NCBI GenBank assembly: GCA_905221605.1
Contig: CAJNDS010002823.1
Span: forward strand, 531,001 to 591,000
Length of the DNA stretch: 60,000 bases
Source of the DNA: Symbiodinium natans
Lineage: Eukaryota; Sar; Dinophyceae; Suessiales; Symbiodiniaceae
Direction: 5' to 3'
This document shows positions 10,427 through 21,268 of this stretch, in pieces (position 1 is the stretch's first letter; each line of letters starts with the position of its first letter). Below the pieces are notes generated by a model. The model had not been told where the DNA came from, ran no database searches, and saw nothing but the letters and a program-made list of their open reading frames with translations. Both the position numbers and the translations under genes were made by a program.

Positions 10427-10840
10427 CCGGTGCTCTTGTTTGTGCTCAAGATTGTGCTTTCTCCGGTGCTATTTTTTGTGCTCACGATTGTGCTTTCTCA
10501 GGTGCTTCTTTGTGTGCTCATGATTGTGCTTTCTCCGGTGCTATTTTTTGTGCTCATGATTGTGCTTTCTCCGGTGCTATTTTTTGTGCTCATGATTGTG
10601 CTTTCTCCGGTACTATTTTTTGTGCTCATGATTGTGCTTTCTCCGGTGCTTTTATTGTGCTCACGATTGTGCTTTCTCCGGTGCTATTTTTTGTGCTCAT
10701 GATTGTGATTTCTCCGGTGCTTTTTTTGTGCTCATGATTGTGCTTTCTCCGGTGTTTTTTTGTGCTCACGATTGTGCTTTCTCCGGTGCTATTTTTTGTG
10801 CTCATGATTGTGCTTTCTCCGGTGCTATTTTTTGTGCTCA
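10427..10840 (+). repeat. 36-bp minisatellite, about 11.5 units
   Basis: The consensus starts TGTGCTCATGATTGTGCTTT and ends CTCCGGTGCTATTTTT. Units start at 10441, 10477, 10513, 10549, 10585, 10621, 10656, 10692, 10727, 10761, 10797 and 10833; most are 36 bp, some 34-35. In one frame a unit encodes the 12-residue CAHDCAFSGAIF, in another a hydrophobic VLMIVLSPVLFF. The 34-35-bp units break each frame, so a real protein is unlikely. Confidence 0.9.
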
Positions 10841-11058
10841 GAACGAAGCAATGGCACCATCAACAAGCACCAGCAGGAGCACAGTGACTAGCACCAGAAA
10901 AGACCACAAACCAAGGCCCAAAGTGTGATCTCGTCTGCTGAGCCAGGTCCAAACTCGATCAGACTTTCTGGTGCTGGAATTTTGCGCTATGTTTAGTACA
11001 AAACCCTTTATTTGACTGTTAGTGTGCCGAGGCAGATCCCAAGGTTAACCTTTAAATT

Positions 11059-11106
11059 ATGGTAGGATTATATATATATATATATATACATATGTATTAT
11101 ATATAC
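11059..11106. repeat. (TA)n microsatellite
   Basis: A run of TA dinucleotides with CATATG interruptions. Confidence 0.9.
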
Positions 11107-11273
11107 CCCAAAAGGTTAAAGGTTACCTCCTAAACCCTAAACCCTAACCCCAAACCCTAACTACAAAGATGGGGAGCATGGTCGGAAGGTTGTAAGCCTC
11201 AAAGCCTCAAAAGCGCTTGCGCCGAAGTGAAGGGCACCACTCAAAGCAGCCAGCGGCGCAACACACATCATGT

Positions 11274-11404
11274 TTAGGGTTTAGGGTTTAGGGTTTAGGG
11301 TTTAGGGTTTAGGGTTTAGGGTTTAGGGTTTAGGGGTTTAGGGTTTAGGGGTTTAGGGTTTAGGGTTTAGGGTCTAGGGTTTAGGGTTTAGGGTTTAGGG
11401 TTTA
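11274..11404 (+). repeat. Interstitial telomeric array (TTTAGGG)n
   Basis: About eighteen units, with three TTTAGGGG/TCTAGGG variants. Confidence 0.97.
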
Positions 11405-11824
11405 AAAGGCAAGCCATTGTCAGATCACAGAAGCCACAGTTCTTGAGGAGTCTACAGCAAAGCTCCAAAAACGCCGCTACCACTGCGGCATGCTGCGCAG
11501 ACAAAAGTGAGCCATATATCCCACAAAAGTGTGCCAGATATCCCATGAATAGACATGAACGCATGCAGAAGCCTGTATGCAAGTTCACAATTTCTGCGCA
11601 CATGTTCATATTCTTGCAAGTACTACCAAGTAGTAACGAGGTCTAAATCGGAAACCCAGAAAGGCCTAGAATGCTCTTTAGACCAAACCCTAAATCCTGT
11701 ACCAACCCGCCCGCCCCCATCCCCCCGCCCAAGAGAAGAAGAACCCCCCTCCCCCACCCAAACCCTAAACCCTAAACCCAAAACCCAAAACCCTAAACCC
11801 TGAACCCTACACCCTAAACCGCAG

Positions 11825-11890
11825 AGAGCCCTTCCCAGATAAGCCTGAGAGCCGCAGCTTCCGCAGCCTCCGCGGATGTGGGGATGCTTA
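11825..11890 (-). CDS. Weak LRR-like coding island
   Basis: The minus strand reads RRLRKLRLSGLSGKGSLRF, compatible with the LxxLxLSxL part of a leucine-rich repeat. It is flanked by CCCTAAA text (11761-11818) and TTTAGGG text (from 11913), as for the stronger islands. Low-complexity R/L content reduces confidence. Confidence 0.25.
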
Positions 11891-11958
11891 CTTGGAGGTT
11901 CATGATAAGGTAGGGTTTAAGGTTTAGGGTTTAGGGTTTAAGGTTTAGGGTTTAGGGT

Positions 11959-12070
11959 GACCCAGGAGTAACCTAGGAAATAAGCAGGGTGCCCTTATTG
12001 GTTTTCAGGGGATGATAAGGGAACCCCAACCCTCCAAAAAGGAAAACAGGGCCTACTCCCGGTCCTAGTA
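11959..12070. mobile_element. Palindromic element, family D (112 bp)
   Basis: It starts GACCCAGGAGTAACCTAGG and ends GGCCTACTCCCGGTCCTAG. The interior AAGGGAACCCCAACCCT is shared with copies at 18472-18573 and 44401-44507. Non-coding. Confidence 0.7.
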
Positions 12071-12255
12071 ACCCAATCATAACTGTGGAGCTTGGGGCTT
12101 AGTTAGAGCTGTACTTCCAACTGTACTTACAACCATATTAGGGCACTTGTTTAGGGTTTAGGGTATAGGGACTTGAAGGATTTTGGGAAGATTTCGGGTG
12201 AGTGTAGGGTTTAGGGTTTAGGGTTCAGGGTTTAGGGTGTTCAGGGCTTAGGCGA

Positions 12256-12286
<31 letters not shown>

Positions 12287-12428
12287 AAAAAAAAAATCCG
12301 TGATAGGTGGCACCCGGACTTCCGGGCACCACTACTATAGGGGCCTCAAGAATTAGAGCATTTTATTATTATTGCGTTGTTGCTTTTATTTTTTTGGGGG
12401 GGGGGGAGTTATGATAGCATGAAAAAAA

Positions 12429-12452
12429 TATATATATATATATATATATATA
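12429..12452. repeat. (TA)n microsatellite
   Basis: A short TA run after a G-run and poly-A. Confidence 0.85.
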
Positions 12453-12845
12453 GGGACCATAAGGGAAGACTGTTACGTAATTATTCGGACCCCTGTCGTA
12501 CCGCCAGGAAGGGCGCATACCCTAAACCCGAATATCCTAGAGAACCCATGAGCCCATATAATACTTCAGAACCCTTTAGAGGAGGTAAGGGACCACATTT
12601 AGGGTTTAGGGCCAGTTTGTTTTAGGGTTTAGGTTTAAGCGCCGTAAGGGACTAAGGCATTTCTACCTTGGAGGCTTGAACACATAATCCCCCAACTCCC
12701 TTCGACGTTTCAGCGCAGTTCTTTAGGCAGATGGCTTTAATTTACGGCCAGGGGCTTCGTGACTTTAGGACCACTTCAGAACCTTGGCAGCTGCTCCCCA
12801 AAGGAGTCTGGAAGTAGGTCAAGGCCGCTGTCCTACCAGAATCTG

Positions 12846-12935
12846 GGGGTTTCCGAAGTTCGGGGTACCTTATTGGGGTCCTTATTCTTAGGGAATCCTA
12901 CTGTTCGGGGGACTACACTAGGGGCCCTTATTTTC
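12846..12935. mobile_element. Short dispersed repeat, family F
   Basis: It contains TTCCGAA, TTGGGGTCCTTATT and AGGGAATCCTACT blocks that recur at 20571-20640 and, inverted, at 41040-41089. Boundaries are uncertain. Confidence 0.5.
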
Positions 12936-13292
12936 GCAAGCCCCCACCTGACAAGCCCGACCCCAACCCAACCCAGACAGCACTTCTAACTCTCTAAAGC
13001 TTCAGCGTCCTGGGCTCTGCTGGACTCTTGAAGGAAACCCCTACACGGCGTAGACTACTTCGGGGGATCACTCTGCTTTTCGGCGCAGTTTTGAAAGCAC
13101 TTTTCTTAAGGGTGGGAGCCGGCGCACATGCTGTAAACACCTCCCCCTTCCCTCTCCCCCTCTCCCCACTCCACCCATCCCATCCTGTGGTTGTGGGGTT
13201 TAGGGTTTGCAGTAAGTACTGCGAAGTGCCACACTCTTTCAGGCCTACACCCTGTTTAACAATGTTCTCCCCCTCGTTGGCTATGAAGTTAA

Positions 13293-13396
13293 CTACTACT
13301 TGCTTAAGAACCCCAACAGAATGAAAACTAATCTGTATATTTACCTTATAAGGAATAATACTGTTATTCTGTCGGGGGTTCTTAAGCAATTACTAG
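13293..13396. mobile_element. Palindromic element, family B (104 bp)
   Basis: Ends CTACTACTTGCTTAAGAACC and GGGTTCTTAAGCAATTACTAG, with a core ACCTTATAAGGAATA. Confidence 0.75.
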
Positions 13397-13508
13397 TTAA
13401 GAAGAAGAAGAAGAAGTTGTTAGGAGGTGGCACTGCGGACTGTGGGAGCACTGGGGGGAGAGGGAGGAGGGACTGAGAGATTGTGCAGGCGAGGGTAATA
13501 TTTATCCC

Positions 13509-13582
13509 TAGGGTTTAGGGTTTAGGGTTTAGGGTTTAGGGTTTAGGGTTTAGGGTTTAGGGTTTAGGGTTTAGGGTTTAGG
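13509..13582 (+). repeat. Interstitial telomeric array (TTTAGGG)n
   Basis: Ten perfect units. Confidence 0.97.
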
Positions 13583-13878
13583 GGGGATGGAGGGGGTCAG
13601 AGAGCCACCGCGTTTTGCACTTAAGCTTTTAGCTGACGCTCCCCTGAACCCTAAACCCTGAACCCCGAACCCTAAACCCCTGCAAGCCCAACTGCTACAA
13701 CGGCGTGAGCCCTCAAAAGCCGTATGAACCCTCTAAGCCCCAAGTCCCGTTGATAGGCCCTGAAAAACTCCCACAAGCGCCCTCGCCTAGGCCCTAAACC
13801 CTAAACCCTAAACCCCAAAAGCCCTAAACCCTAAAACCCTAAACCGTAAGACCTTAAACCCTAAACCCTAAACCCTAA

Positions 13879-13958
13879 TCCTTGTCCTGGAGGTCTGCCT
13901 CCTTCAAGTGCTCCACGTCTGAGGGAGGGCATCCGAGGAGCCTGGTGGCGGTGGCTCG
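13879..13958 (-). CDS. LRR-like coding island (possible exon fragment)
   Basis: The minus strand reads RLLGCPPSDVEHLKEADLQ, compatible with a leucine-rich repeat (GxPxxvexLxxLdL). It is preceded on the sense strand by CACCAG, in the same codon phase as the islands at 618-712 and 8322-8421. It is enclosed by CCCTAAA (left) and TTTAGGG (right). Confidence 0.35.
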
Positions 13959-13966
13959 GTTAGGGT

Positions 13967-14063
13967 TTAAGGTTTAGGGTCTAGGGTTTAGGGTTTAGGG
14001 TTTAGGGTTTAGGGTTTAGGGTTTAGGGCTTAGGGTTTAGGGCTTAGGGTTTAGGGTTTAGGG
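13967..14063 (+). repeat. Interstitial telomeric array (TTTAGGG)n, variant-rich
   Basis: About thirteen units including TTTAAGG, TCTAGGG and CTTAGGG variants. It directly abuts the family A element at 14064. Confidence 0.92.
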
Positions 14064-14188
14064 CTACTTGAAGGTTCATATGTGTTTATAAGTGGGATTA
14101 CAAGTGCCCTAAGTAAGGTTCTAACCAGCTATGAATATAGTTCCCCTACAAGTAACCCCACTTGTAACTACCCTTGAACCTCCAAGTC
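14064..14188. mobile_element. Palindromic element, family A (125 bp)
   Basis: Ends CTACTTGAAGGTTCAT and TTGAACCTCCAAGT are inverted copies. The interior is rich in GTAACCCTACTTATAAC-like text typical of the family. Confidence 0.7.
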
Positions 14189-14554
14189 GTGCCTAAAGAA
14201 CATGAAGTTTTAGGGTCGGATTTCAAGATTTAGGGTCCAGGGTTTGGAGTGCTGATGGTATGAAATGCAGCGCTGGTAGGGCCAGCGTCTGGGCTGAAGG
14301 GTTAGCCTAGATTGCTGGGAGGTGGGGGAGGGGGGAGTGATCCTTGCAACGAAGTGCAGCTAACCCTAGACCCTAAACCCTAAACCCTAAACCCTAAACC
14401 AAAAAAAAAAACGACATATGTGCTTCATCCCACCGGCCCCGAAACCCTCACCGTGCCCTCCTCTCTCATAGACACGCACATATACACACGCCCAAGCCTC
14501 GCCGTTTCCTCCCGCAGGGGGTCGGGAAGGATGCAAACCTGACCACACTCCCCC

Positions 14555-14649
14555 CTGGTTCTTAGTAGGGAATGAGGGAATGAGGGCCCTAAATACCCTT
14601 TAAGGGATTATGTGGGGCCCTCATTCCCTCATTCCCTACTAAGAACCAG
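14555..14649. mobile_element. Near-perfect palindrome, family C (95 bp)
   Basis: Arms of 35 bp (14555-14589 and 14615-14649) are exact reverse complements. They begin CTGGTTCTTAGTAGGG and contain two GGAATGAG units. The loop is 25 bp. A second copy is at 33670-33774. Confidence 0.85.
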
Positions 14650-15114
14650 CCAGAATTCAGGGCATTGCAGGCCCAACAGCAACTTTCGGGTTGAGGCTTC
14701 AGAAGGGTTACACTGCGTTGCTGCGAGCGGGTTTAGGGTTTAGGGTTGAGGGTTTAGGGTTTAAGGTTTCAGGTGAACCTGCAAGGCCTGTTGAAGGAGT
14801 CAAGCAAAAGGGACATCTGTAGAAAATCATTCATAACCAACAGAGATCGCCGAAGTCCGCACCAGCACCACTGACTACCCTAAACTCCTGAGATCCCAAC
14901 GACCTTAAGAACCCAAAATCTACTTTTTTTGGTAGGTTGTTGCCACAAAACCCTTGAAAAGGATTTTTAGACCACCTCCAAAAGCAATAGGCTTTGGGTT
15001 TTGAAGGTAAATCCTAGCCCGAACCACACCAAACACGACCTTCCGTCGAGCCTGAATGACTGGCGCTGGACTCCCGCCTGGCAATGCCAGGGTTGAAGGT
15101 TTGGGGGCAGAGGG

Positions 15115-15212
15115 GGCAGGGTTTAGGGTTCAGGGTTCAGGGTTCAGGGTTCAGGGTTTAGGGTTCGGGTTTAGGGTTCAGGGTTCAGGGTTCAGGGCTT
15201 AGGGTTTAGGGT
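15115..15212 (+). repeat. Variant telomeric array rich in TTCAGGG
   Basis: Mostly GGGTTCA units with some GGGTTTA. TTCAGGG is the known variant of apicomplexan telomeres, which fits an alveolate genome. Confidence 0.85.
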
Positions 15213-15390
15213 GCGACCTGTTTAAGATTTTGGGTTTAGGGCTTGACCCTTAAGGTTTCGGAGTGACTTGAGAAGGGTCTAGGGCTTACAGAGAGCTTCC
15301 GAGGGGAGTTGGCTTAGGGACCCCTAGCCTACAACTCTAAATCATTTAGAGTTTAGGAGTTTAGGGTCTAGGGTTTAGGGCGTATATCTG

Positions 15391-15484
15391 GGGCTATAAG
15401 TAGGGTAACTAGAGGTATAACGGGTAACCACCTCTCTTAGGGTACCTAGAACCTACTTCTAACTAACCATGAACCTTCAAGTAG
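15391..15484. mobile_element. Family A element, left end degraded
   Basis: The right end reads ACCATGAACCTTCAAGTAG and the interior has GGGTAAC and CTACTTCTAAC. The left inverted end is not clear. Confidence 0.5.
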
Positions 15485-15733
15485 GATCTTGTATCTAAGC
15501 CCAGAAACTCATCTTGCTTGGGTCTATAGCGTTTCGAGTTGTCTATACCCCTACGACCCCTACATGAAGAAGTCCAACGGACCCCAAAACGGCCCCAAAC
15601 CCTGAACCCCAAAGCCTCTACATTAACTGTGCTTACAGGTGGCCAATAGAACCTACCAAAAGTGAAAACACATTCTCAAGGAGGGTCCAGTCCAACCCGC
15701 CTTAAGCCACATCCGCCAAACATCCAACCAGCC

Positions 15734-15850
15734 CTACATGAGGGAGGTTCATGGGCAGCTATCAGTGGGGTTTTGAGTAGGGTTATTGGAGTTATACCTG
15801 GTTACAACCATATCTAGGGTACTTATAACCACCCATGAACCTTCAAGTAG
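15734..15850. mobile_element. Palindromic element, family A (117 bp)
   Basis: Left CTACATGAGGGAGGTTCATG, right CCCATGAACCTTCAAGTAG. Directly followed by CCCTAAA units. Confidence 0.7.
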
Positions 15851-16005
15851 CCCTAAACCCTAAACCCTAAACCCTGAACCCGAAACCCGCCTTCTGGGAG
15901 AGGATCCGGATCCCGCAGGCAGCCCTCGGGAACGGATCCGGTGGGATTCAGGAGCCCTCGGGTCTCTAGAAGGCTCATGGCGAATGGCGAGCATTGCAGG
16001 GTTAT

Positions 16006-16109
16006 GAAAGCCCTAAGCCCTAAGCCCTAGGCCCTAAGCCCTGAGCCCTGAGCTCTAAGCCCGAAGCCCTCAGCCCTCAGCCCTAAGACCTCAGCCCTAA
16101 GCCCTAAGC
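16006..16109 (-). repeat. Variant array of CCCTAAG/CCCTGAG units
   Basis: About fifteen heptamers of the CCCTRAG type, a degenerate relative of the telomeric repeat. Confidence 0.85.
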
Positions 16110-16755
16110 CTACTTCAACATCCCCAGACTCCGAGCTCTCGAGAACCCTGACCCTCAGGCTTTAAACCCTAAACGCTAAACCCTAAAGCCTAAACCCTGA
16201 TTACAAAAGAAACCCGGGGCACCTTCTAGTTGAGGGTGGAGGGCACAAGCCCTAAGCCTAACCCTAAACCCTAAACCCTAGAGTTTATAATAAAGGTCTT
16301 TAGAGTTTAGGGTTGAGGGTTTAGGCTTAGGATTTAGGGTTTGGGGGTTTGGGGGTTTGGGGTTCGGGGGGAGTTCGGGCTTTGGGTGCTCCAAGAATTA
16401 GGGTCCCCTTGCATCCTTTGCTGGCCTTGCCCAGGTCCCTCCGCCTCCAGCTTCCCGGGCTCAGGGTTTAGGGTTTAGGGTTCAGGGTTTAGGGTTTAGG
16501 GTTTGGAGTTTAGGGTGGCGACGTCCATGCTACCAGCTGCATGGCTCGCTGCGTCCATGCCTAAGGATGCGAGACATAGATAAATCTGGCCAGACATATC
16601 GTGTTTTGTCTTGGTCGTTTCCCTTTTTGTGGCTCCTGCACAAGAAGCCAACATATGAATACGTCAGTAACAAAATACAGCCGCTGACCTCGCAAAAACA
16701 TCGAGCTATGGTGTGCTTGCATCGGCCCTGCCATGCTTTGCATTGCTTCTGCTGG

Positions 16756-16811
16756 CTAAACCCTAAACCCTAAACCCTAAACCCTAAACCCTAAACCCTA
16801 AACCCTAAACC
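16756..16811 (-). repeat. Interstitial telomeric array (CCCTAAA)n
   Basis: Eight perfect units. Confidence 0.96.
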
Positions 16812-16985
16812 TTTGTGTGCCCCCTAAGGGCCGCTCTCAGCCCTTCGAAGATGCCCAAAGCAACCTCCCAGCCTCACTTAGCATGTCCCTTAAGAACCTC
16901 CCAAACAAACAAAAACACAAAGAAATGTGGTAGTATAGGGATTATGATCTGCAACTTTGGGTTGGTGCTCTCTTAAGCAACTAGT

Positions 16986-17094
16986 ACATGGGTGGTTTGT
17001 CAAAATCATCATCCCTTTTTGGGGTACCCTAAAATTTGGCGCCATGTTTTTATAGGGAACCAAAAAGGGACCATAATTTTGATAACCACCCATA
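16986..17094. mobile_element. Palindromic element (109 bp)
   Basis: Inverted ends: ACATGGGTGGTTTGTCAAAA with ATCCCTTTTTGG on the left, CCAAAAAGGGA with TTTTGATAACCACCCAT on the right. No second copy seen in the window. Confidence 0.6.
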
Positions 17095-17857
17095 GAGCTC
17101 ACGAGCCCAAGGCTTTTTCTCTGAGGCCCACGCATCATTCAGGTCGGCGAGCTCAAGGCATGCAGGCTTGGCCTAGCCATGGGTCATCTAGACCCAGGAG
17201 TCACCAGGAGAAAAAAATGGTAAAGGGTTTAGGGTTTAGGGTTAGGGTTCAGGGTTAAGGGTAAGGGGATTGTAAGGGACACTAAAAGTAGGCCTGGTCC
17301 AGGCCTGCAACAACTGGCGTGAGATGATACGCCGTACTAACCAGAGGCAGTACTTGGAGCTCCCAGTCTCCTTCCTGCGGCGCCTCTGGATAGTTTGGAA
17401 CCACCATTGCAACGTCGAGCCCTGGCGTAAGTGCCATGATGCCTTGAGCGACCAGGGTCGTCGCCACTTGTTCTGGGTGGTTTAGGGTTTAGGGTTTAGG
17501 GTTTAGGGTTGGTTTAGGGTTTAGGGTTTAGGAGATTTGGGGCCGGGTAGTGGTTAGGATCTGCACAGCCGCCAAAAAGGCCCCAAAACGCTCAGGCATG
17601 CTCAAGCGAGGGTGCGCCATAGGTCTCATCTGCCCAAGAACTTAGAAATTCATGTGAAGTAGGGTATCTAGTAGGGTTTAGGGTTTAGGGTTTAGGGTTT
17701 AGGGTTTAGGGTTGTGCCCCCAAAAGGGCCCGGTAGATACACTCACCAATATTAGAAAGGAACCTTATATGAACTCACCAATCACAGCAATAAAAACCCT
17801 GCTTCATGTCTAGTCAGGACTGGGCATAATCAGTGGCAAAAAAAACTCTACAGCCAG

Positions 17858-17969
17858 GATTCCCCCCCCCCCCTTTCCTCCCTATACTAACAGTCCTTTG
17901 TAGGGATTCTCGTAACCCCTATTATAATCCCTATGAAGGACTGTTAGTATAAGGGGGGGAACATCCCAA
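17858..17969. mobile_element. Palindromic element, family E (112 bp)
   Basis: Left CTATACTAACAGTCCTT after a C-run; right AAGGACTGTTAGTATAAGG followed by GAACATCCCAA. Confidence 0.65.
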
Positions 17970-18042
17970 CAGCTACCCATGAATCGAGGGCCCGTACAGC
18001 GCACCTATGAACCAGTGTAAAATCTCTCACCAGAGACTAGCA

Positions 18043-18175
18043 GTACTATTTGCTCAAGAACCACCCAAAGAAACCAAAAACATTCTTCCTTACAAGGCTT
18101 TTATAGGGAGTTTATTTATTATTGTTTTTCTTTTTTGGCGGGGGGGGTTCTTCAGCAAATAGTAGAAGAAGCCGT
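18043..18175. mobile_element. Palindromic element, family B (133 bp)
   Basis: Left GTACTATTTGCTCAAGAACC; right GGTTCTTCAGCAAATAGTAG; A/T-rich interior and an internal G-run. Confidence 0.72.
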
Positions 18176-18471
18176 GAGGCTTACAGTAGTAGGGCTTTGG
18201 GGTTTAGAGGTTTATAGGTTTATAGGGCTTAGGGGGTAGCCTAAACCCCAAACCCCAAACCCCAAACCCTAAACCCTAAACCCTAAATCCTAAACCCTAA
18301 ACGGGGTTAAAAAGGGCTTAGGGGGTATGTCAGGGTGTTCTTCGGGGCTTTTGGGGGCCCCAAACCTCGGACGCTTCGAATCGACCCGGCCTCATCTGGG
18401 CGGTGCGCCTGCAGCTCCCGCTACACTTTTAGGGTTTAGGGTTTAGGGTTTCGGGTTCAGGGTTTCAGGAG

Positions 18472-18573
18472 TAACGTAGGAATAAATAAAAGGGTGCCAT
18501 TTTTGGTCTTAAGGGGATTGTAAGGGAACCCCAACCCTGAAAACAAGGAAACAAGGGCCTACTCCGGCTCAGG
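18472..18573. mobile_element. Family D element (102 bp)
   Basis: Contains CAGGAGTAACGTAGGAATAA, AAGGGAACCCCAACCCT and AAGGGCCTACTCCGG in family order. A partial relative is at 18860-18902. Confidence 0.6.
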
Positions 18574-18699
18574 TTATAAGTAGGGTAACTATATACTTAT
18601 AACCTAGAGCACTTATAACCCTACTTATAGCTATGCAATGAAAATTCCCTGCTTAGGCACATGGACCCTTAGTTTTCATCAGGCTTCTTAAGCCCCCCC

Positions 18700-18764
18700 G
18701 CCACCCCCCCCCCGCCGCCCGCCACCCCCCGCCCCGCCCACAAACCCCCCCCCACCCCCCCCCT

Positions 18765-18793
<29 letters not shown>
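18700..18793. repeat. C-rich tract including (C)29
   Basis: Poly-C with A, G and T interruptions, ending in an uninterrupted C29 (18765-18793). Confidence 0.85.
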
Positions 18794-18795
<2 letters not shown>

Positions 18796-18909
18796 ACCCC
18801 CCAACCCTCCCAAAACCTGTGAGCCTTAGATGAGCGGTTCTCCGCTAGAATCAAGAGTGCCCTAGGACCAAAAAAGGGAACAAGGGCCTACTCAGCGTCC
18901 TAGCCGGCC

Positions 18910-19335
18910 GTGCGAGGTTCGCGACCCCAAAAAGAGACCTTTATCATCCTCAACCTCGAGAACTACTTGAGCCCTCAAGTGGACTGCCACGCTGCATTTG
19001 TCCGAGAGATGCCGGATGGAGGCTCTTGGGGCTTCTCATCTTCATTTCACGTCTGGAGGTTGTTCTTAAAATGCTCACTCACCCTACAACATGTCGCAAA
19101 ACTTATATTTGCTTGTAACCTCAAACTGCTAAGCCTGTCGATGGAACCAGCTTGGGTCCCAAATCCTACACTCCAATCCTCACCGTCTGAAGTTCCGGCC
19201 TTCAGGTTTTGCCCACCACCCTCCCCCTTCCCCCCCACTCCTTGTTATACGCTTGTATATGGCACTCTAGGGGTAGTTGGGCAGTACGAACGTCTCATCA
19301 GCCTTTTTGCAAGCTTTGTAGGGTTTCGGGTTTAA
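18910..19335 (+). CDS. Doubtful ORF, 141 codons
   Basis: This is the longest plus-strand frame without obvious repeats in this part of the mosaic. It contains a leucine-rich segment around residues 60-90 and a proline-rich segment around 100-115, but no motif I recognise. Its end runs into telomere-derived text (GFRV from GGGTTTCGGGTT), so the 3' end at least is not that of a conserved gene. It could contain an exon. I include it only because the island is otherwise unique sequence. Confidence 0.12.
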   Translation: MRGSRPQKETFIILNLENYLSPQVDCHAAFVREMPDGGSWGFSSSFHVWRLFLKCSLTLQHVAKLIFACNLKLLSLSMEPAWVPNPTLQSSPSEVPAFRFCPPPSPFPPTPCYTLVYGTLGVVGQYERLISLFASFVGFRV

Positions 19336-19608
19336 ACTCTCGGGTTTAGGGTTAAACTCTTAGAGTGTATTGTATAAAGATTCAGGGTGAAACGCTTAGA
19401 ACATGGCTAGTGTGTAACCCTAAACCCTAAACCCTAAACCCTAAACGCTTGAACTAAAGAAGGGATCCAGCTGACCGGGAACCCAGCGATAAGGGAGAGG
19501 CGCTCAGGCGGGAGCTCCAAGGAAGCGGCCTCAGGGCTCTTTTTCAAAAAGCCCGCCCACCCTAAACCCTGAACCCTAAACCCTAAACCCTAAACCGTAA
19601 ACCCTGAA

Positions 19609-19708
19609 CTACTCTTTTTGCTTAAGAACCCCCCAAAAAACAACAAATCTTCTTCTGTATAAGGGGACGTTCATTGATTGATTGGGGGAGTTCTTAAGCA
19701 AATCGTAC
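19609..19708. mobile_element. Palindromic element, family B (100 bp)
   Basis: Left CTACTCTTTTTGCTTAAGAA, right GTTCTTAAGCAAATCGTA. Confidence 0.72.
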
Positions 19709-20570
19709 AGGGAATATACGTCATTCTCAGACCCAGTTTAAGGGATGTAAGATCTTCCTTGGGAATAGCCATGGGGTCGTGCTCGGCGGCTTGCGCCGCA
19801 GGTGGATGCAAGACAGCTTCTAAACCACATGAACCCTGAACCCTGAACCCTAAACCCTATGTGAACCCTAAGCCCTATACGAACCCTGAGCCATAAACCT
19901 GAAAGCTAAACACCCCTCAGAACCAGCTGCAACTGGCCGGGGGGGGGGGGGGGGATGGTCAGTCTTTTGTGGATGTTGCCGGTGCTGCTGTTGCTTTTAA
20001 CATCTTGGCTTTGGGTTTAGCACAGGCTTGGTGAACCCCCAGCCCAAGCAAGCTGTATAACCTCAAGCTGCAAGTTGCCAGGGCCACTTCCTCTTCCTGA
20101 GGTCCGTGGCCAAAGCATCGCGAGCATCCGCGACAGTGACGAGGTTCGCAGTGTTGCAACCTCAGAGTTCAAGCTTGGCCCTGAATTTCCCTCAACTTGA
20201 CGAAGGCCCGTAAGCCCACATTTCTGCTGAAAAAAGGGTTGCGAGCTTCATGGTACCGAGGGCGTATGGGTTTCTGCTGGAGTTGGGGCTCCCATCGGGC
20301 TCGTAAGTTCTAGGATTCTCAGGGGGCAAACCCCTCTAAAAAAGACGCCCAAAAAAAGCTTTTGCCTCGCATCCCTTAAGCCCTTGTTGCCCCAAAACCC
20401 AACATCCGATCCCCCAACGCCCAAGCACCCCAAAACACACGCAGCGAAAAACCCTAAACCCTAAACCCTAAACCCTAAACCTCTCAACCCCCCCCCCCCC
20501 AAGGAAAGTCTCAAACCTTCGCACAATGCAAACATCCCCCAAGCCCTTAGGAAAAGTACTTGGAGGTTTC

Positions 20571-20640
20571 CGAAATTGGGGGGGGGGGGGGCACCTATAA
20601 TTGGGGTCCTTGTTATAAGGGGAATTCTACTTTTTGGGGA
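20571..20640. mobile_element. Short dispersed repeat, family F
   Basis: Contains GGTTTCCGAAATTGGG, TTGGGGTCCTTGTTATAAGG and GGAATTCTACT, as at 12846. It abuts the ITS at 20642. Confidence 0.5.
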
Positions 20641-20641
20641 T

Positions 20642-20729
20642 TAACCCTAAACCCTAAACCCTAAACCCTAAACCCTAAACCCTAAACCCTAAACCCTAAA
20701 CCCTAAACCCTAAACCCTAAACCCTAAAC
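20642..20729 (-). repeat. Interstitial telomeric array (CCCTAAA)n
   Basis: Twelve perfect units. Confidence 0.97.
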
Positions 20730-20811
20730 CCCCCATTTGGGGTACGAAGCCAACAGCTCCAGAAGTTGAGCTCACGACGGATGGTCTCACCACTGAGCCT
20801 TGGCACGGACT

Positions 20812-20986
20812 CACTTGGAGGTTCGTAGGTAGCTATGAGTGTGGGGTTTAGGGTGTAGGGTTGAGGGTTTAGGGTTTAGGGTTGAGGGTCTAGGGAAATC
20901 CCCAAATAAACGAGGTTAGAACCAGCTGTCATTGGTAGTTACCTTACTAAACCCGACTTTGAACTACCCCCTCAACCTCCAAGCAG
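20812..20986. mobile_element. Family A element with internal telomeric units (175 bp)
   Basis: Left TCACTTGGAGGTTCGTAGGT, right CCTCAACCTCCAAGCAG. The interior contains TTTAGGG/TTGAGGG units (20843-20890). Confidence 0.6.
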
Positions 20987-21268
20987 GCTAACCAACCTTT
21001 TCGGGGTTTAGGGCTTCAGAGGGCTCGTGAAGAACCTTAATTAGGCTTCATTACCCCTGAATAGGCTTGTATAGAGGGGGGTAGTCGGAAACTCAGGATA
21101 TGAAGCCCGGCTGCCTAAACGCTAAACCCTAAACCCTAGATCCGAAGCCCTGCAGCCAAGCAGCAAGCAGAAAGTGAGCCGCCGTTCGCCGCCGTCCATG
21201 CTTTGTGGACGTCGAGGGATCAGAAGCCGTTTTCAGGGCTCAAGGGTTTAGGGGTTTAGGGTTTAGGG

